58,989 bases of DNA from Vogesella oryzae (GTDB lineage: Bacteria; Pseudomonadota; Gammaproteobacteria; Burkholderiales; Chromobacteriaceae): NCBI RefSeq assembly GCF_902829295.1, contig NZ_CADEPL010000058.1, positions 1 through 58,989 of the forward strand. The letters are read 5' to 3'. A model generated the notes under the pieces. It was given only the letters and a program-made list of their open reading frames with translations. It searched no databases and was not told where the DNA came from. This document shows positions 38,732 to 50,658 of the stretch, in pieces; position 1 is the stretch's first letter, and each line of letters begins with the position of its first letter. A program made the position numbers and the translations under genes.

Positions 38732-39202
38732 TTAAAACTCCGCTTTGATGGAGGCCAACAGATCCGCGTGCTTGGCAGCATCGATCTCTTTGCGCAGGAT
38801 TTTTTCTGCGCCGGCTACGGCCAGACCAGCAACCTGCTCGCGCAGGGCTTCCTTGGCACGCAACACTTCCTGATCGATCTGAGCCTTGGCGTCCGCCACG
38901 AGTTTCGCACCTTCGGTACGAGCCACGTCTTTGGCTTCTTCCACGATCTGGCTGGCACGCTTTTCAGCAGCGATAACGAGCTCGGTAGCCTTTTGCTTGG
39001 CTTGGCGAAGTTCGTCAGCGACGCGCTTTTCAGCAGCTTCCAGATCTTGTTTGCCGCGTTCTGCAGCGGCCAAGCCATCAGCGATTCGCTTGGCACGCTC
39101 TTCCATCATGTTGGTAAGCGGAGGCCAAACAAACTTCATGGTGAACCATACCAGGATGGCGAAAGTGATCGCCTGGCCCAGTAGTGTTACGTTGAATTCC
39201 AC
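38732..39202 (-). CDS. atpF: ATP synthase Fo subunit b
   Basis: 156 residues: one N-terminal membrane helix ([20 protein letters not shown]) and a long charged coiled coil that forms the outer stalk. Confidence 0.97.
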   Translation of the reverse strand: MEFNVTLLGQAITFAILVWFTMKFVWPPLTNMMEERAKRIADGLAAAERGKQDLEAAEKRVADELRQAKQKATELVIAAEKRASQIVEEAKDVARTEGAKLVADAKAQIDQEVLRAKEALREQVAGLAVAGAEKILRKEIDAAKHADLLASIKAEF

Positions 39203-39252
39203 GCTTGTTTTCCTCCAGTGTGGTTACGACAACAACCGTTTCCGCTTAAAAA

Positions 39253-39540
<288 letters not shown>

Positions 39541-39603
39541 TTAAATCTCCTAAAGACTAATGCAAGGATGGTTTGAGAAAAGGTACTAAAAAAACACAAA
39601 AAA

Positions 39604-40786
<1,183 letters not shown>

Positions 40787-40878
40787 GTCTGAATCTGAAA
40801 AAATCGAGCGATTATAGGCTTGAGGTGACGAGAGCGTCAACTTTGCCTCCCGTCATCTGGATAAATGTAACCAAGTTG

Positions 40879-41742
40879 TCAGCAGCTTGATTTTGCTTGA
40901 AGTTTTTCAAGTAGTCCGTCAAGTTCATCCAGGCTTGCATAGTCGATAATCAGCTTGCCGCCCCCCTTGCCGGAATGGCGAAACGATACCGACATTCCCA
41001 GACGGTCAGACAACAACTCCGCCAAGCGATCGATATCCGGATCGCGACGCGCTGCAGTCTCTGCCTTGCGGCCAACCTTCTCGCCCCCCGGCGCCGACTG
41101 AACCCGTTGTTCGACCTCGCGCACGGTAAGCCCATCCGCCACGATTTCTTGCGCCAACGCCACCTGCTCGATCACCGGCAACGGCAGCAGCGCCCGGGCA
41201 TGCCCCATCTCCAGCTGGCCCTGATGCAGCATATCCTGCAGTGGCTGCGGCAGTGCCAGCAGGCGCAGCAGGTTACTGACCGCGCTACGCGATCGCCCCA
41301 GTGCCACGGCCGCTGCCTCATGGGTAAGATCAAACTCGGCAATCAGCCGCTGGATACCACGCGCCTCTTCAATCGGATCCAGATCCGCGCGCTGGATATT
41401 CTCGATCAGCGCCATGGCCAGCGCCGCCTCGTCCGCCACACTGCGCACCACCGCCGGGATCTCCTGCAAGCCGGCCATTTTGCTGGCGCGCCAGCGACGC
41501 TCGCCGGCAATCAACTCATAGTCGCCCAGCCCCACCTCGCGCACCACCACCGGCTGTATCACGCCCTGCGATTTGATCGATGCGGCCAACTCCTGCAGCG
41601 CTTCGTCTGCCATGAAACTGCGCGGCTGGTATTTGCCGGGGCGGATGCGATCCAGCGGCAGCGAGGTCAGGCGATCGTCCGCCGCCTCGACCGTGGAGAG
41701 AAGCGCGTCCAGGCCGCGCCCGAGTCCTTTCAGTTTGGCCAT
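40879..41742 (-). CDS. parB: Chromosome partitioning protein ParB
   Basis: 287 residues. N-terminal MAKLKGLGRGLDALL, the CTP-binding GERRWRASK and the HTH ALGRSRSAVSNLLRLL, then a basic C-terminal dimer domain. It loads on parS sites and works with ParA in chromosome segregation. I noticed no parS in the window. Confidence 0.97.
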   Translation of the reverse strand: MAKLKGLGRGLDALLSTVEAADDRLTSLPLDRIRPGKYQPRSFMADEALQELAASIKSQGVIQPVVVREVGLGDYELIAGERRWRASKMAGLQEIPAVVRSVADEAALAMALIENIQRADLDPIEEARGIQRLIAEFDLTHEAAAVALGRSRSAVSNLLRLLALPQPLQDMLHQGQLEMGHARALLPLPVIEQVALAQEIVADGLTVREVEQRVQSAPGGEKVGRKAETAARRDPDIDRLAELLSDRLGMSVSFRHSGKGGGKLIIDYASLDELDGLLEKLQAKSSC

Positions 41743-41745
41743 GAT

Positions 41746-42537
41746 TTATTGCTCGGTAGATTCGGTTTGCGGCTCCAGGCGGGCGATGAGTTCGCCAGCC
41801 AGGGCCAGATAGGCTTGCGAGCCGCGGGCGGTACGATCGTAGACGATGCCGGGCAAGCCATGACTTGGCGCCTCGGCAAGACGGATATTGCGCGGCACCA
41901 CGGTCTCGAACACCTTGTCGCCAAAATGGCGCGCCAATTGCTCGGACACCTGTTGCGACAGATTGCTGCGCGCATCGAACATGGTGCGCAACAGGCCCAT
42001 GATTTCGATACGCGGATTGACGGCGGCGCGCACCTTGCGCAGGGTGCCCACCAGATCGGTCAGCCCTTCCAGCGCGTAGTATTCGCACACCATGGGGATC
42101 AGCACGCCCTGCGCCGCCACCAGGCCGTTAAGGGTCAGCAGGTTCAGCGACGGCGGGCTGTCGATCAGCACGTAATCGTATTGCTCGGCCACCAGTTCCA
42201 GCGCGTTCTTCAGCCGCGCCTCGCGCGCCAGCTCCTGCACCAGCTGCACTTCGGCGGCGGACAGGTCGCGGTTGGCCGGCAATACATCGTAGCCGCCTTC
42301 CTTGGCCGGACGACGCACTTCCTCGATGCTGTTTTCTGCCAGCAGCACGTGGTACACCGACAACGGCAGATCGCTCTTGTCGATACCGCTGCCCATGGTG
42401 GCATTGCCTTGCGGGTCGAGGTCGACGATCAGCACGCGCCGCCCCTGCTCCGCTAGACCGGTCGCCAGATTGACCACCGTGGTGGTTTTGCCTACCCCAC
42501 CTTTCTGGTTGGCAACGGCGATGATACGGGCTGTCAT
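41746..42537 (-). CDS. parA: Chromosome partitioning ATPase ParA
   Basis: 263 residues. Deviant Walker A KGGVGKTT near the start, then DLDPQGNAT and LIDSPPSL. The ATG at 42,537 overlaps the rsmG stop as ATGA; the frame is open well upstream only by chance. It lies 3 bp before parB. Confidence 0.98.
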   Translation of the reverse strand: MTARIIAVANQKGGVGKTTTVVNLATGLAEQGRRVLIVDLDPQGNATMGSGIDKSDLPLSVYHVLLAENSIEEVRRPAKEGGYDVLPANRDLSAAEVQLVQELAREARLKNALELVAEQYDYVLIDSPPSLNLLTLNGLVAAQGVLIPMVCEYYALEGLTDLVGTLRKVRAAVNPRIEIMGLLRTMFDARSNLSQQVSEQLARHFGDKVFETVVPRNIRLAEAPSHGLPGIVYDRTARGSQAYLALAGELIARLEPQTESTEQ

Positions 42538-43160
42538 TTTGCTACCACGCGTACCAGATGGCGCTCGGCATCCAGCCCCGGCACCTGCAACGGACGGACT
42601 TCCGATACCGCAAAGCCTTCCGGCAGCTGGGCGATTTCCTCGTACGGGTACACCCCCTTCATCGCTACGAACTGGCCATCTGCGGCCAACAGGTGGCGCG
42701 ACAATTTGACGAAATCGCCCAGCTCGGCAAAGGCGCGACTGGTGATACGGTCGAATTTCTGCTCCGGCTGATACGCCTCGACGCGACCGGTAATCACCTC
42801 CACGTTCGGCAGTTTCAGCTCGATGGCCGCCTGGCGCAGGAAGGTGGTTTTCTTGTGGTTGGCATCCAGCAGCACCACATGCAGATCCGGACGGGCGATG
42901 GCAGCCGGAATGCCAGGCATGCCGCCACCGGAACCAACGTCCAGCAGCCGGGTACCACCATCCAGTTGCGGCACCAGCGTCAGGCTGTCCAGCAAGTGGT
43001 AGCTGACCATGCGCTCTTCCTCGCGAATGGCGGTGAGGTTGTAGGTCTGGTTCCACTTGGCCAGCAGGCCCAGATAACCTTCCAGCAAGTTGATCTGCTG
43101 TTCGCTCAGTTCCAGGCCGATGGCGGCCAACCCTGTCGTGATGTCTGCGCGGTGCGTCAT
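42534..43160 (-). CDS. rsmG: 16S rRNA (guanine-527-N7)-methyltransferase
   Basis: 208 residues. SAM-binding loop LLDVGSGGGMPGIPAAI and the conserved KWNQTYNLTAIRE N-terminus. It methylates G527 of 16S rRNA. It is coupled to parA by a 4-bp overlap. Confidence 0.97.
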   Translation of the reverse strand: MTHRADITTGLAAIGLELSEQQINLLEGYLGLLAKWNQTYNLTAIREEERMVSYHLLDSLTLVPQLDGGTRLLDVGSGGGMPGIPAAIARPDLHVVLLDANHKKTTFLRQAAIELKLPNVEVITGRVEAYQPEQKFDRITSRAFAELGDFVKLSRHLLAADGQFVAMKGVYPYEEIAQLPEGFAVSEVRPLQVPGLDAERHLVRVVAK

Positions 43161-43212
43161 GTCGTTTGCAATGAATGTCGGAATTCGTGGATCGCCCGAT
43201 TGTAGCGGGTAT

Positions 43213-43253
43213 CAAAAACAAATGCGCCCCGAAGTCGGCACTCCGGAGCGCAC
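43213..43253 (-). terminator. Terminator after mnmG
   Basis: On the minus strand TGCGCTCCGGAG and CTTCGGGGCGCA form a stem followed by TTTGTTTTT, 20 bp past mnmG. The rsmG-parA-parB genes therefore probably have their own promoter. Confidence 0.7.
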
Positions 43254-43273
43254 TGCAGCATTTTTTTTGCCGC

Positions 43274-45166
43274 TCAGCTGGCGCTACGGGCGTCGGCAAA
43301 TCCGCGCTTGAGGTGCACCAGCAACAAAGCCACCGCCGCCGGGGTGATGCCCTGAATGCGCGAAGCCTGTCCCAGCGTTTCCGGACGGTGCTGGTTGAGC
43401 TTTTGCGACACTTCCTTCGACAACCCTTTTACCAGGCTGTAGTCGATGTCTGCCGGCAGCTTGACGTCATCCAGCTGCTCGCGGCGCGACACTTCCTCGT
43501 TCTGGCGGTCGATATAGCCCTGGTACTTGATCTGGATCTCGACCTGCTCGGCCACCACCTCGTCGGCGACCCCCTCCCCCGCCAGCGACAGTGTCATCAG
43601 CTCGCGGTAGGCCACATTGGGGCGACGCAACAGGTCGGCCAGCGAATACTCGCGTGTCAGCTTCTGGCCGACAACGCGCTCGTCCTCGCCCGGCTGGATC
43701 TTGGCCGGATGCACCCAGATGCTGCCCAGGCGCTGCTTTTCCGCCTCGACGGCATCGCGCTTGCGGCAGAAGGCATCCCACTGCGCATCGCCGACCAGGC
43801 CCAGCTTGCGGCCAACCTCGGTCAGACGCAGGTCGGCATTGTCCTCGCGCAACTGCAGGCGGAACTCGGCACGACTGGTAAACATGCGGTACGGCTCGGA
43901 CACACCCATGGTGGACAGGTCATCCACCAGTACGCCGAGGTAGGCCTCGTCGCGACGCGGACACCAGCCGTCCTGCTCGCGTGCGTACAGGCCGGCATTC
44001 AGGCCCGCCAGCAAACCTTGCGCCGCGGCCTCCTCGTAACCGGTGGTGCCATTGATCTGGCCAGCGAAGAACAGGCCCTGGATCGACTTGGTTTCCAGCG
44101 TCGATTTCAGCCCGCGCGGATCAAAGTAGTCGTACTCGATGGCATAGCCCGGACGCAGGATATGCGCGTTTTCCAGACCACGGATCGAGCGCACTGCGGC
44201 CAACTGGATATCGAACGGTAGACTGGTAGAGATACCGTTGGGGTAGAACTCGTTGGTGGTCAGACCTTCCGGCTCCAGGAACACCTGATGGCTGTCCTTG
44301 TCGGCGAAGCGGTTGATCTTGTCCTCGATCGACGGGCAGTAACGCGGGCCGACGCCCTCGATCACGCCGGTAAACATCGGGCTGCGGTCGAAACCGCTGC
44401 GGATGATGTCGTGAGTCTGCTGATTGGTATGCGCGATCCAGCACGGCAACTGCTGCGGGTGCATGGCACGGTTGCCACGGTAAGAGAACACCGGCTCCGG
44501 CGTGTCCCCCGGCTGCACTTCCAGCACCGAGAAATCGATGCTGCGGCCATCGATACGCGGAGGGGTGCCGGTCTTGAGGCGGCCCACCGGCAGGCTCAGC
44601 TCGCGCAGGCGTGCGCCCAGCGTGGAGGCGGCTTCGTCACCAGCGCGGCCGCCGGTGTAGTTCTCCATACCGACGTGAATCTTGCCGGACAGGAAAGTGC
44701 CGGCGGTCAACACCACGGTCTTGGCGCGGAAGGTAATGCCGATGGCGGTTATGGCGCCGGCGACACGATCACCTTCGATCAGCAGATCATCCACCGGCTG
44801 CTGGAACAGCGTCAGATTGGGCTGGTTTTCCAGCATGTCGCGGATCGCCGCCTTGTACAGGATGCGGTCGGCCTGGGCGCGGGTAGCGCGCACTGCCGGG
44901 CCCTTGGAGGCATTGAGGGTACGGAACTGGATACCGCCGATATCGGTAGCCAGTGCCATGGCGCCGCCGAGCGCATCCACCTCCTTCACCAGATGACCCT
45001 TGCCGATACCGCCGATGGACGGGTTGCACGACATCTGGCCCAGGGTTTCGATGTTGTGCGTCAGCAGCAGGGTGCTGCAGCCCATGCGCGCAGCTGCCAG
45101 CGCGGCTTCGGTGCCGGCGTGACCGCCGCCCACCACAATCACGTCAAAGGTCGTCGGGTAGATCAT
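43274..45166 (-). CDS. mnmG: tRNA uridine 5-carboxymethylaminomethyl modification enzyme MnmG
   Basis: 630 residues. FAD-binding [21 protein letters not shown] at the start, the GidA motifs GRAGDEAAS and [12 protein letters not shown], and the helical C-terminal domain that binds tRNA. With MnmE it modifies U34 of certain tRNAs. Confidence 0.98.
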   Translation of the reverse strand: MIYPTTFDVIVVGGGHAGTEAALAAARMGCSTLLLTHNIETLGQMSCNPSIGGIGKGHLVKEVDALGGAMALATDIGGIQFRTLNASKGPAVRATRAQADRILYKAAIRDMLENQPNLTLFQQPVDDLLIEGDRVAGAITAIGITFRAKTVVLTAGTFLSGKIHVGMENYTGGRAGDEAASTLGARLRELSLPVGRLKTGTPPRIDGRSIDFSVLEVQPGDTPEPVFSYRGNRAMHPQQLPCWIAHTNQQTHDIIRSGFDRSPMFTGVIEGVGPRYCPSIEDKINRFADKDSHQVFLEPEGLTTNEFYPNGISTSLPFDIQLAAVRSIRGLENAHILRPGYAIEYDYFDPRGLKSTLETKSIQGLFFAGQINGTTGYEEAAAQGLLAGLNAGLYAREQDGWCPRRDEAYLGVLVDDLSTMGVSEPYRMFTSRAEFRLQLREDNADLRLTEVGRKLGLVGDAQWDAFCRKRDAVEAEKQRLGSIWVHPAKIQPGEDERVVGQKLTREYSLADLLRRPNVAYRELMTLSLAGEGVADEVVAEQVEIQIKYQGYIDRQNEEVSRREQLDDVKLPADIDYSLVKGLSKEVSQKLNQHRPETLGQASRIQGITPAAVALLLVHLKRGFADARSAS

Positions 45167-45365
45167 AAAGTGTGTAAGGCAAAGACCGGGAAAAACGGAA
45201 CCGGGTATTGTACGCCAAAACAGGATTATTGTAAGTCATTGATTTTCATCACCCTGTTTGTCACAGGGACTTCACCGCCATGTCACACCGCAGTCATGGC
45301 AACGACACGGCGCTGTCAACATCGCGCTCTAGCATGATCTGGCGACTTCATTACGGGAAAGCCAC

Positions 45366-46118
45366 ATGCAACATCTTCGCGAACAGCAGGTTCCGGCTGC
45401 GGCCGGCAAACTCGGCGTCCGCCTCGCCCGCAGCGACAAGGACATCCGCCGTGCGCAGAAGCTGCGCTATCAGGTATTTGCCGGTGAAATGGGCGCGCAG
45501 TTGGTTTCCGCCGCCGACGGCATCGACCGCGACGACTACGATGCCCACTGCGACCACCTGATCGTGGAAGACAACAGCACCGGCAAGGTAGTGGGCACCT
45601 ATCGCATGCTGCCGCCATCGCGCGCCCATGCCGTCCCCTGCCTGTACTCGGAGCACGAGTTCGAGCTGAGCCGGCTGGCCGGCATCCGCCAGCACATCAT
45701 CGAGGTTGGCCGCTCCTGCGTGCACAAGGATTACCGCCGCGGCGCGGTGATCGCCATGCTGTGGGCCGGTCTGGCCGACTATGTCCGCCAGCAGGGCGGG
45801 CAATACCTGGCCGGCTGCGCCAGCGTCAGTCTGGCCGATGGTGGCCATCAGGCGGTAAGCCTGTACCGGCAACTGGAAGGCAAACACCTGGCACCGCCGG
45901 AATGGCGCGTGACGCCGCACCTGGCGCTGCCGCTGGACAAGATCATCGACGATGCCGCACCGGCGCCGATGCCGCCACTGGTCAAAGGCTATCTGCGCGC
46001 CGGCGCCTGGGTATGCGGCGAGCCGGCGTGGGACCCGGATTTCAACTGCGCCGACTTCTTCATGCTGCTGCCGATGAGCCGGCTGGACCTGCGCCACCAG
46101 AAACACTTCGCCGCCTGA
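45366..46118 (+). CDS. GNAT acyltransferase, OlsB-like
   Basis: 250 residues of the family that joins a 3-hydroxyacyl chain from acyl-ACP to ornithine (first step of ornithine lipids). Seen: LRYQVFAGEMGA, DYDAHCDHLIV, the acetyl-CoA-type loop VGRSCVHKDYRRGAVIAMLW and the C-terminal KGYLRAGAWVCGEPAWDPDF, all typical of OlsB/hemolysin-like acyltransferases. No olsA is adjacent, so the substrate is inferred. Confidence 0.85.
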   Translation: MQHLREQQVPAAAGKLGVRLARSDKDIRRAQKLRYQVFAGEMGAQLVSAADGIDRDDYDAHCDHLIVEDNSTGKVVGTYRMLPPSRAHAVPCLYSEHEFELSRLAGIRQHIIEVGRSCVHKDYRRGAVIAMLWAGLADYVRQQGGQYLAGCASVSLADGGHQAVSLYRQLEGKHLAPPEWRVTPHLALPLDKIIDDAAPAPMPPLVKGYLRAGAWVCGEPAWDPDFNCADFFMLLPMSRLDLRHQKHFAA

Positions 46119-46132
46119 GCCGGCAGGTAACA

Positions 46133-46168
46133 ACGTTGGCCGCAGGCTGACCAGGCTGCGGCCAACGT
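46133..46168. terminator. Perfect inverted repeat made of two TGCGGCCAAC words
   Basis: ACGTTGGCCGCAG and CTGCGGCCAACGT form a 13-bp perfect stem with a 10-base loop just after the OlsB-like gene. It lacks a long T run but is well placed to end transcription. Confidence 0.7.
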
Positions 46169-46204
46169 GCGTTGCCGCCACGGCGCATCGGCTACAATCG
46201 CGCC

Positions 46205-46906
46205 ATGCGCTTCGAACTCGACACCATCGGCGTGATCCACTCGCCGTATCAGGAAAAATTCGGCATTCCGCGCCAGCCGGCGCTGGCCCCCTCTGCCCCG
46301 GTAAGCCTGGAACTGCTGCCACCGTATAACCAGCCGGATTGCGTGCGCGGGCTGGAGGCGTTCTCGCACGTCTGGCTGACCTTCGTGTTCCACGAAACCG
46401 CGGCCCGTGGCTGGCAGCCGCTGGTCCGCCCACCACGGCTGGGCGGTAACGCCAAGGTCGGCGTGTTCGCCAGCCGTGCCACCCATCGCCCCAATGCACT
46501 GGGGTTGTCGCTGGTGGAGCTCAAAGGCATCGACACCAGCAACGGCGTGGCGCTGCAACTGGCCGGCGCCGACCTGCTCGATGGCACACCGGTGCTGGAC
46601 ATCAAGCCCTATATTCCGTTCGTGGAAGCCAAGCCGCAGGCGAGCGGCGGCTTTGTCGACGGCCCGCCGCCGCAACTGGCGGTGCAATGGAGCGAGCGCG
46701 CCCGCGCCGATCTTGCCACCTGGCCGGACACCCCGGCATGGCTGCCGGCGCTGATCGACGAAGTGCTGGCGCAAGACCCGCGCCCGGCCTATCAGAACGA
46801 CCCCGCCCGGGTATACGGCATCCGGCTAGCGCACTGCGATGTACGCTTCTGCATCACCGGCAGCGACGTGCGGGTGCTTGAAATCGTCACACCTGCCCAG
46901 AACTAA
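46205..46906 (+). CDS. trmO: tRNA (N6-threonylcarbamoyladenosine-37)-N6-methyltransferase TrmO
   Basis: 233 residues. TsaA/YaeB beta-barrel domain: IGVIHSPYQEKFGIPRQP, VWLTFVFHE, RATHRPNALGLS and LDIKPYIPFVE are the family's conserved blocks. It methylates t6A37 of tRNA-Thr. ATG 46,205 fits the family start. Confidence 0.95.
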   Translation: MRFELDTIGVIHSPYQEKFGIPRQPALAPSAPVSLELLPPYNQPDCVRGLEAFSHVWLTFVFHETAARGWQPLVRPPRLGGNAKVGVFASRATHRPNALGLSLVELKGIDTSNGVALQLAGADLLDGTPVLDIKPYIPFVEAKPQASGGFVDGPPPQLAVQWSERARADLATWPDTPAWLPALIDEVLAQDPRPAYQNDPARVYGIRLAHCDVRFCITGSDVRVLEIVTPAQN

Positions 46907-46971
46907 TTACGGCCCGGCATTGTCCGAGCGGTTGCCTGCCTTCGCAGGCAACACACACTGGAGAACAACAC

Positions 46972-47856
46972 ATGAATTCCCGAGTGAAGACGACCGTATT
47001 GGCCATCTCCCTCATTACCCTGCTGGCCAGCCCGTTTGCCGACGCCGCCCGACTGGGCAAAGGCCGCAGCACCGGCATGCAACGCACGGCACCGACGCAA
47101 AGCTATCAGCAGTCGATTCCGCCGCGGGCACCGGCACAAGCCGCCCCCGCCCAGCAACAGCGCGGCTCCGGCATTGGTGGCATGGTTGCTGCCGGTGCCG
47201 CCGGCGCCGCTGCGGGCTACCTGCTCGGCAATGCCATGAATGACGGCAAGGCCGGCACTGGCGAACAAGGCGGCTTCCCTTGGCTGTACGTGATTGGCGG
47301 CGCACTGGCCGGCCTCGCCCTGCTGTCGCTGTTCCGCCGCCGTGCGGCCAACAGCCAGCCGCGCCCGCTGCCGCAAACACAGCAGCCGATGCACTATCAG
47401 CCGGCAGGCGCCAATGGTATTCCGCCGATCGGTTCCGGCAGCCCGCAATTTGGCGGCAGCGGCCTGACGCCTCCACCGTCCAGCCTGCAGCGGCTGCCGG
47501 ATGGCACCGAGGTGCCGCACTTCCTGCGCCAGGCCAAGGCCACCTTCCTGCACCTGCAGAATCTGAACTCGGCCGATAGTCTGGAAGAAGTACGCAAATA
47601 CCTGACGCCGGACCTGTTCCAGGCACTGCAGGAAGACATTGCGGCCAACACTGAACCGGCCGACTTCCCGCAGCTGGACTGCCAGGTGGTGGAAAGCACC
47701 GAGGAAAGCGGCCGCATGATCTGCAGCGTGCGCTTCCACGGCATGGTCAGCGAGAGCGTCGGCGCCGCGGCCGTACCGTTCAGCGAAACCTGGCACTATC
47801 TGAAGGATGGCAACAGCAACGGCAAGTGGCTGGTAGCCGGCATCCAGCAGAACTAA
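46972..47856 (+). CDS. Tim44-domain membrane protein
   Basis: 294 residues. Signal peptide (ends near SPFADA), a Gly/Ala/Gln/Pro-rich linker, one membrane helix (FPWLYVIGGALAGLALLSLF) and a C-terminal Tim44-like domain. Such proteins are common in betaproteobacteria; the role is unknown, perhaps in membrane protein quality. Confidence 0.85.
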   Translation: MNSRVKTTVLAISLITLLASPFADAARLGKGRSTGMQRTAPTQSYQQSIPPRAPAQAAPAQQQRGSGIGGMVAAGAAGAAAGYLLGNAMNDGKAGTGEQGGFPWLYVIGGALAGLALLSLFRRRAANSQPRPLPQTQQPMHYQPAGANGIPPIGSGSPQFGGSGLTPPPSSLQRLPDGTEVPHFLRQAKATFLHLQNLNSADSLEEVRKYLTPDLFQALQEDIAANTEPADFPQLDCQVVESTEESGRMICSVRFHGMVSESVGAAAVPFSETWHYLKDGNSNGKWLVAGIQQN

Positions 47857-47870
47857 GCCATACACGGCAG

Positions 47871-47902
47871 ACGAACAAGGCGCCCGCGGGCGCCTTGTTC
47901 GT
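47871..47902 (+). terminator. Terminator after the Tim44-domain gene
   Basis: ACGAACAAGGCGCCCG and its exact complement form a 16-bp perfect palindrome 14 bp after the stop. Confidence 0.75.
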
Positions 47903-48028
47903 TTGCCGCCGCCCTACCAGCAACAGCGGGCCGCCAGCAGCGCCAAGGTTGGCCGCATGTGCCTGCCACTCGGTTCGACGGCAAAAAGGGCTGCCATTGG
48001 CAGCCCTTGTCCTGATCCGCTGGCGAGC

Positions 48029-49942
48029 TTACTTCACGCCGGGACCGGTCACGCCATCGAAGCCCAGTGCGAACAGCGTGCTGGCTTCCTGCTCGGTTTT
48101 CACCCCTTCGGCCACCACGCCCAGACCAATATTGTGGGCAATATTGCACACCCCCTTGAGGAAGGTCTGGTTGCCCTGATGCTGCTCGATCTGCGGCACA
48201 AAACTGCCATCCACTTTCAGGTAGTCGATACCCAGATCATGCAGTTGGCCGATCAGGCTGAACTGGCGACCGAAGTGCTCCACGCCAATCTTGCACGGCA
48301 GTTCCTCCAGCGCCAGGCACAAGGCGCGGAAGCGCTCGAAGCGCGGCACCACCCCGGCTTCGGCCATCTCCAGCCACAGCCGGCTGGCTGCCTGGCGCTG
48401 GTTACGCACCAGCGCTGCCAGTTGGGCGATGAAGCCGTCGTCGTCCAGCGATTCTGCCGCCAGGTTCACCCCCAGCCCCGGACAGGCCGGGTCTGCGGCC
48501 AACTGAGTCAGCGCCATGCCCACCGCCGCCAGATCCAGCGCTGCCACGCGGCGGGTACGGATCGCCATCGGCAGGAACTGGCTGGCGGGCAGCCAGTCGT
48601 CGCCCTGTTTCAAGCGCAGCGGCGCTTCCTCATGCAGCAAACCACCATGCGCATTGCGTACCGCAAACCGCACCAGCTTGAACTCGCTGGCGGCCACCGC
48701 CTGATCCAGCAAGTGCCCCCAGCGTTCGGCAGTCAGCGCCAGCGGCTTGTCGACATTGCCGCCGGCAATTTCCACCCGCGTGCCGCCATTGGCTTCTGCC
48801 AGCGCCAGCGCCGCATCCAGTCGCGACATCACGTCGCGGATGGAATCGCCTTGCCGCAGCTCGGTCACCGCCATCGACAACACCACGGCCTCGCCGGCGA
48901 AACTGCTCAGCAAGGCCATCAATTCGTCGTGCAGCTGGGCAACCTTGTCGGCATCGAAATGGCTTTGCTGCGCCAGCAGGGTGAAATCGGCACCGTTCAT
49001 GCGCGCCGCCAGACTGTCGTCACCGAAGCGCTGCCGGTCCAGCAATACCCGGCCAAACTGCGCCAGCATCTCGTCGGTCAGCGGCCGCCCCAGATGCGCA
49101 TTCAGCTCGGCCAATGCGCCGATACGCATCAGCACCAGCACCTCCTGCGCCACATCCGGTTCGCCCAGCGTTGCCCCCAAGCGGCCCATGAAGTAATCGC
49201 GATTGGCCAGTGCCGTTACCTTGTCGAAATTGAGCTGCCGGCGCATCTCCTCCAGCCGGTTGGCTTCTTCCTCGAACATCGCCTTGACGCGGGTCACCAT
49301 GGCATTCATGGCCTGTGCCAGCCGCCCCATCTCGGGACCATCCGGCTCCGGAATGGTGACAAAACGGCGCTGGGTAATGGCCTTGGCCTGATCCACCACC
49401 GCCAGCAGCTGGCGGCGGATGGTGCCGACGCCGATCGAGCCGATCAGCCCCACCACGATGCCGGCGATAGCCACCCAGAACGATACGGTCAGCGCTCCCT
49501 GCCACAGCGAGACATAGGCATAACCGGCCTCGCTCTCAACCTCGACAAAACCAGCCTGCATCCAGCCGCTGCTCACCATCGCCCGGGCCGGCGCAGTGGT
49601 CAGCGGGAAAATCTGGCGGAACCACTGCGGCGCGCCACCGAAGCCGGCTGCATTGAGACGCTGTACCGTGGCTTTGCCCTCCGGGTCGCGCCAGGTAATG
49701 CTGCGGAAGTGGCCCTGGTCGAACGCGGCATTGATCAGCGTCTCGCCCATCGCCCTGTCCGCGTGGTTCTGCGTGATCAGCAGCGCCAGCGAATTGGCCG
49801 CATCCGCGCTCTGCGCCGCCAGCTGTTGCTCCAGATAGTTGCGCGCGTTGTAAAGGTTGGCCGCAAGGCTACCGGCCGCCGCCAGCACCACCGCCGCCAC
49901 CACCAGAAACCACAGCTGCTGAATCAGGGAAACGCGTTTCAT
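48029..49942 (-). CDS. lapD: LapD-like c-di-GMP receptor with degenerate GGDEF and EAL domains
   Basis: 637 residues. Two membrane helices (about 8-30 and 150-172) enclose a periplasmic LapD-type domain; a HAMP segment follows. The GGDEF motif is reduced to NGADF and EAL to EAP, so it should bind c-di-GMP rather than make or cut it. LapD holds the protease LapG at the inner membrane when c-di-GMP is high, which keeps adhesins on the cell surface. It starts 11 bp after lapG. ATG 49,942 is preferred over an in-frame start five codons earlier. Confidence 0.9.
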   Translation of the reverse strand: MKRVSLIQQLWFLVVAAVVLAAAGSLAANLYNARNYLEQQLAAQSADAANSLALLITQNHADRAMGETLINAAFDQGHFRSITWRDPEGKATVQRLNAAGFGGAPQWFRQIFPLTTAPARAMVSSGWMQAGFVEVESEAGYAYVSLWQGALTVSFWVAIAGIVVGLIGSIGVGTIRRQLLAVVDQAKAITQRRFVTIPEPDGPEMGRLAQAMNAMVTRVKAMFEEEANRLEEMRRQLNFDKVTALANRDYFMGRLGATLGEPDVAQEVLVLMRIGALAELNAHLGRPLTDEMLAQFGRVLLDRQRFGDDSLAARMNGADFTLLAQQSHFDADKVAQLHDELMALLSSFAGEAVVLSMAVTELRQGDSIRDVMSRLDAALALAEANGGTRVEIAGGNVDKPLALTAERWGHLLDQAVAASEFKLVRFAVRNAHGGLLHEEAPLRLKQGDDWLPASQFLPMAIRTRRVAALDLAAVGMALTQLAADPACPGLGVNLAAESLDDDGFIAQLAALVRNQRQAASRLWLEMAEAGVVPRFERFRALCLALEELPCKIGVEHFGRQFSLIGQLHDLGIDYLKVDGSFVPQIEQHQGNQTFLKGVCNIAHNIGLGVVAEGVKTEQEASTLFALGFDGVTGPGVK

Positions 49943-49953
49943 CCTAGCCGCTC

Positions 49954-50658
49954 TCAATTGATAAAGCCTTCGGCTTTCATTTTGTCTATCAACTGCCGCC
50001 AGCGGGTAAGCCGGTCGACACTGGCATTGGGCGCACTGCCCCCGCCTACCCAGATACCATCACCATTGAAACTGAACACCGGTTGCAAGTCGCTGCGCTG
50101 CGACGCCGGCATGATGCTGCTGATCAGACTGTCCAGCACCAGCGGTTCCGCGGTCGGCTCCGCATAGTAGGCCAGCACCATATGCGCCTGGGTGATGGTG
50201 CTGGCCGGGCCGCCGATGCGGGCCTTGACGTAAATCATGCGCAGCTTCTGCTGCGCCACGCCCAATTCGCGCAAGGTGAAGTACTTGGCAAAAGCATAGT
50301 CTTCACAATCGCCGGCTCCCCTGCTCATCGATTCCAGCGGTGTGGCCCAGTAATCCACCTGCTTCCACAATTCGATGTCTTCCATGTAGTGCAGCCGCTG
50401 GTTGAAGAACTGGTTCACCTCGCGCACCTTCACTTCGTCGCTTTCCCTGCCCAGGCGCAGCACCAGCTGCTGCCAGTCGCGGTAAATACGCAACACCTGC
50501 GGACCGTACAGTTGCTGCGCCCGTTCCGGCGTAACGCTGGCCGTACCAAGGCCGGCAAACAGCAACAACGCGCCACAAAGCCATAGCGATAGCCATAATC
50601 GCCAACCGCCTTGCATGAAAGGCCGGGCAAATCTCGCGAAAGCTTCTATACCACCCAT
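49954..50658 (-). CDS. lapG: LapG-like periplasmic cysteine protease
   Basis: 234 residues. A membrane/signal segment is followed by the bacterial transglutaminase-like cysteine protease domain: Cys in GAGDCEDYAFAKYF, His in QAHMVLAYY and Asp in LVLDSL. It releases LapA-type adhesins from the cell when freed by LapD. Several starts are possible (GTG 50,667, ATG 50,658 or ATG 50,616) and none has a clear ribosome-binding site. Confidence 0.9.
   Translation of the reverse strand: MGGIEAFARFARPFMQGGWRLWLSLWLCGALLLFAGLGTASVTPERAQQLYGPQVLRIYRDWQQLVLRLGRESDEVKVREVNQFFNQRLHYMEDIELWKQVDYWATPLESMSRGAGDCEDYAFAKYFTLRELGVAQQKLRMIYVKARIGGPASTITQAHMVLAYYAEPTAEPLVLDSLISSIMPASQRSDLQPVFSFNGDGIWVGGGSAPNASVDRLTRWRQLIDKMKAEGFIN

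Noticed and set aside
40879-42537. parS site close to parAB
   Set aside because: I did not see a TGTTTCACGTGAAACA-like sequence near these genes or elsewhere in the window.
45167-45365. Replication origin upstream of mnmG
   Set aside because: No DnaA boxes of the TTATNCACA type are seen, and no dnaA or rpmH is near.
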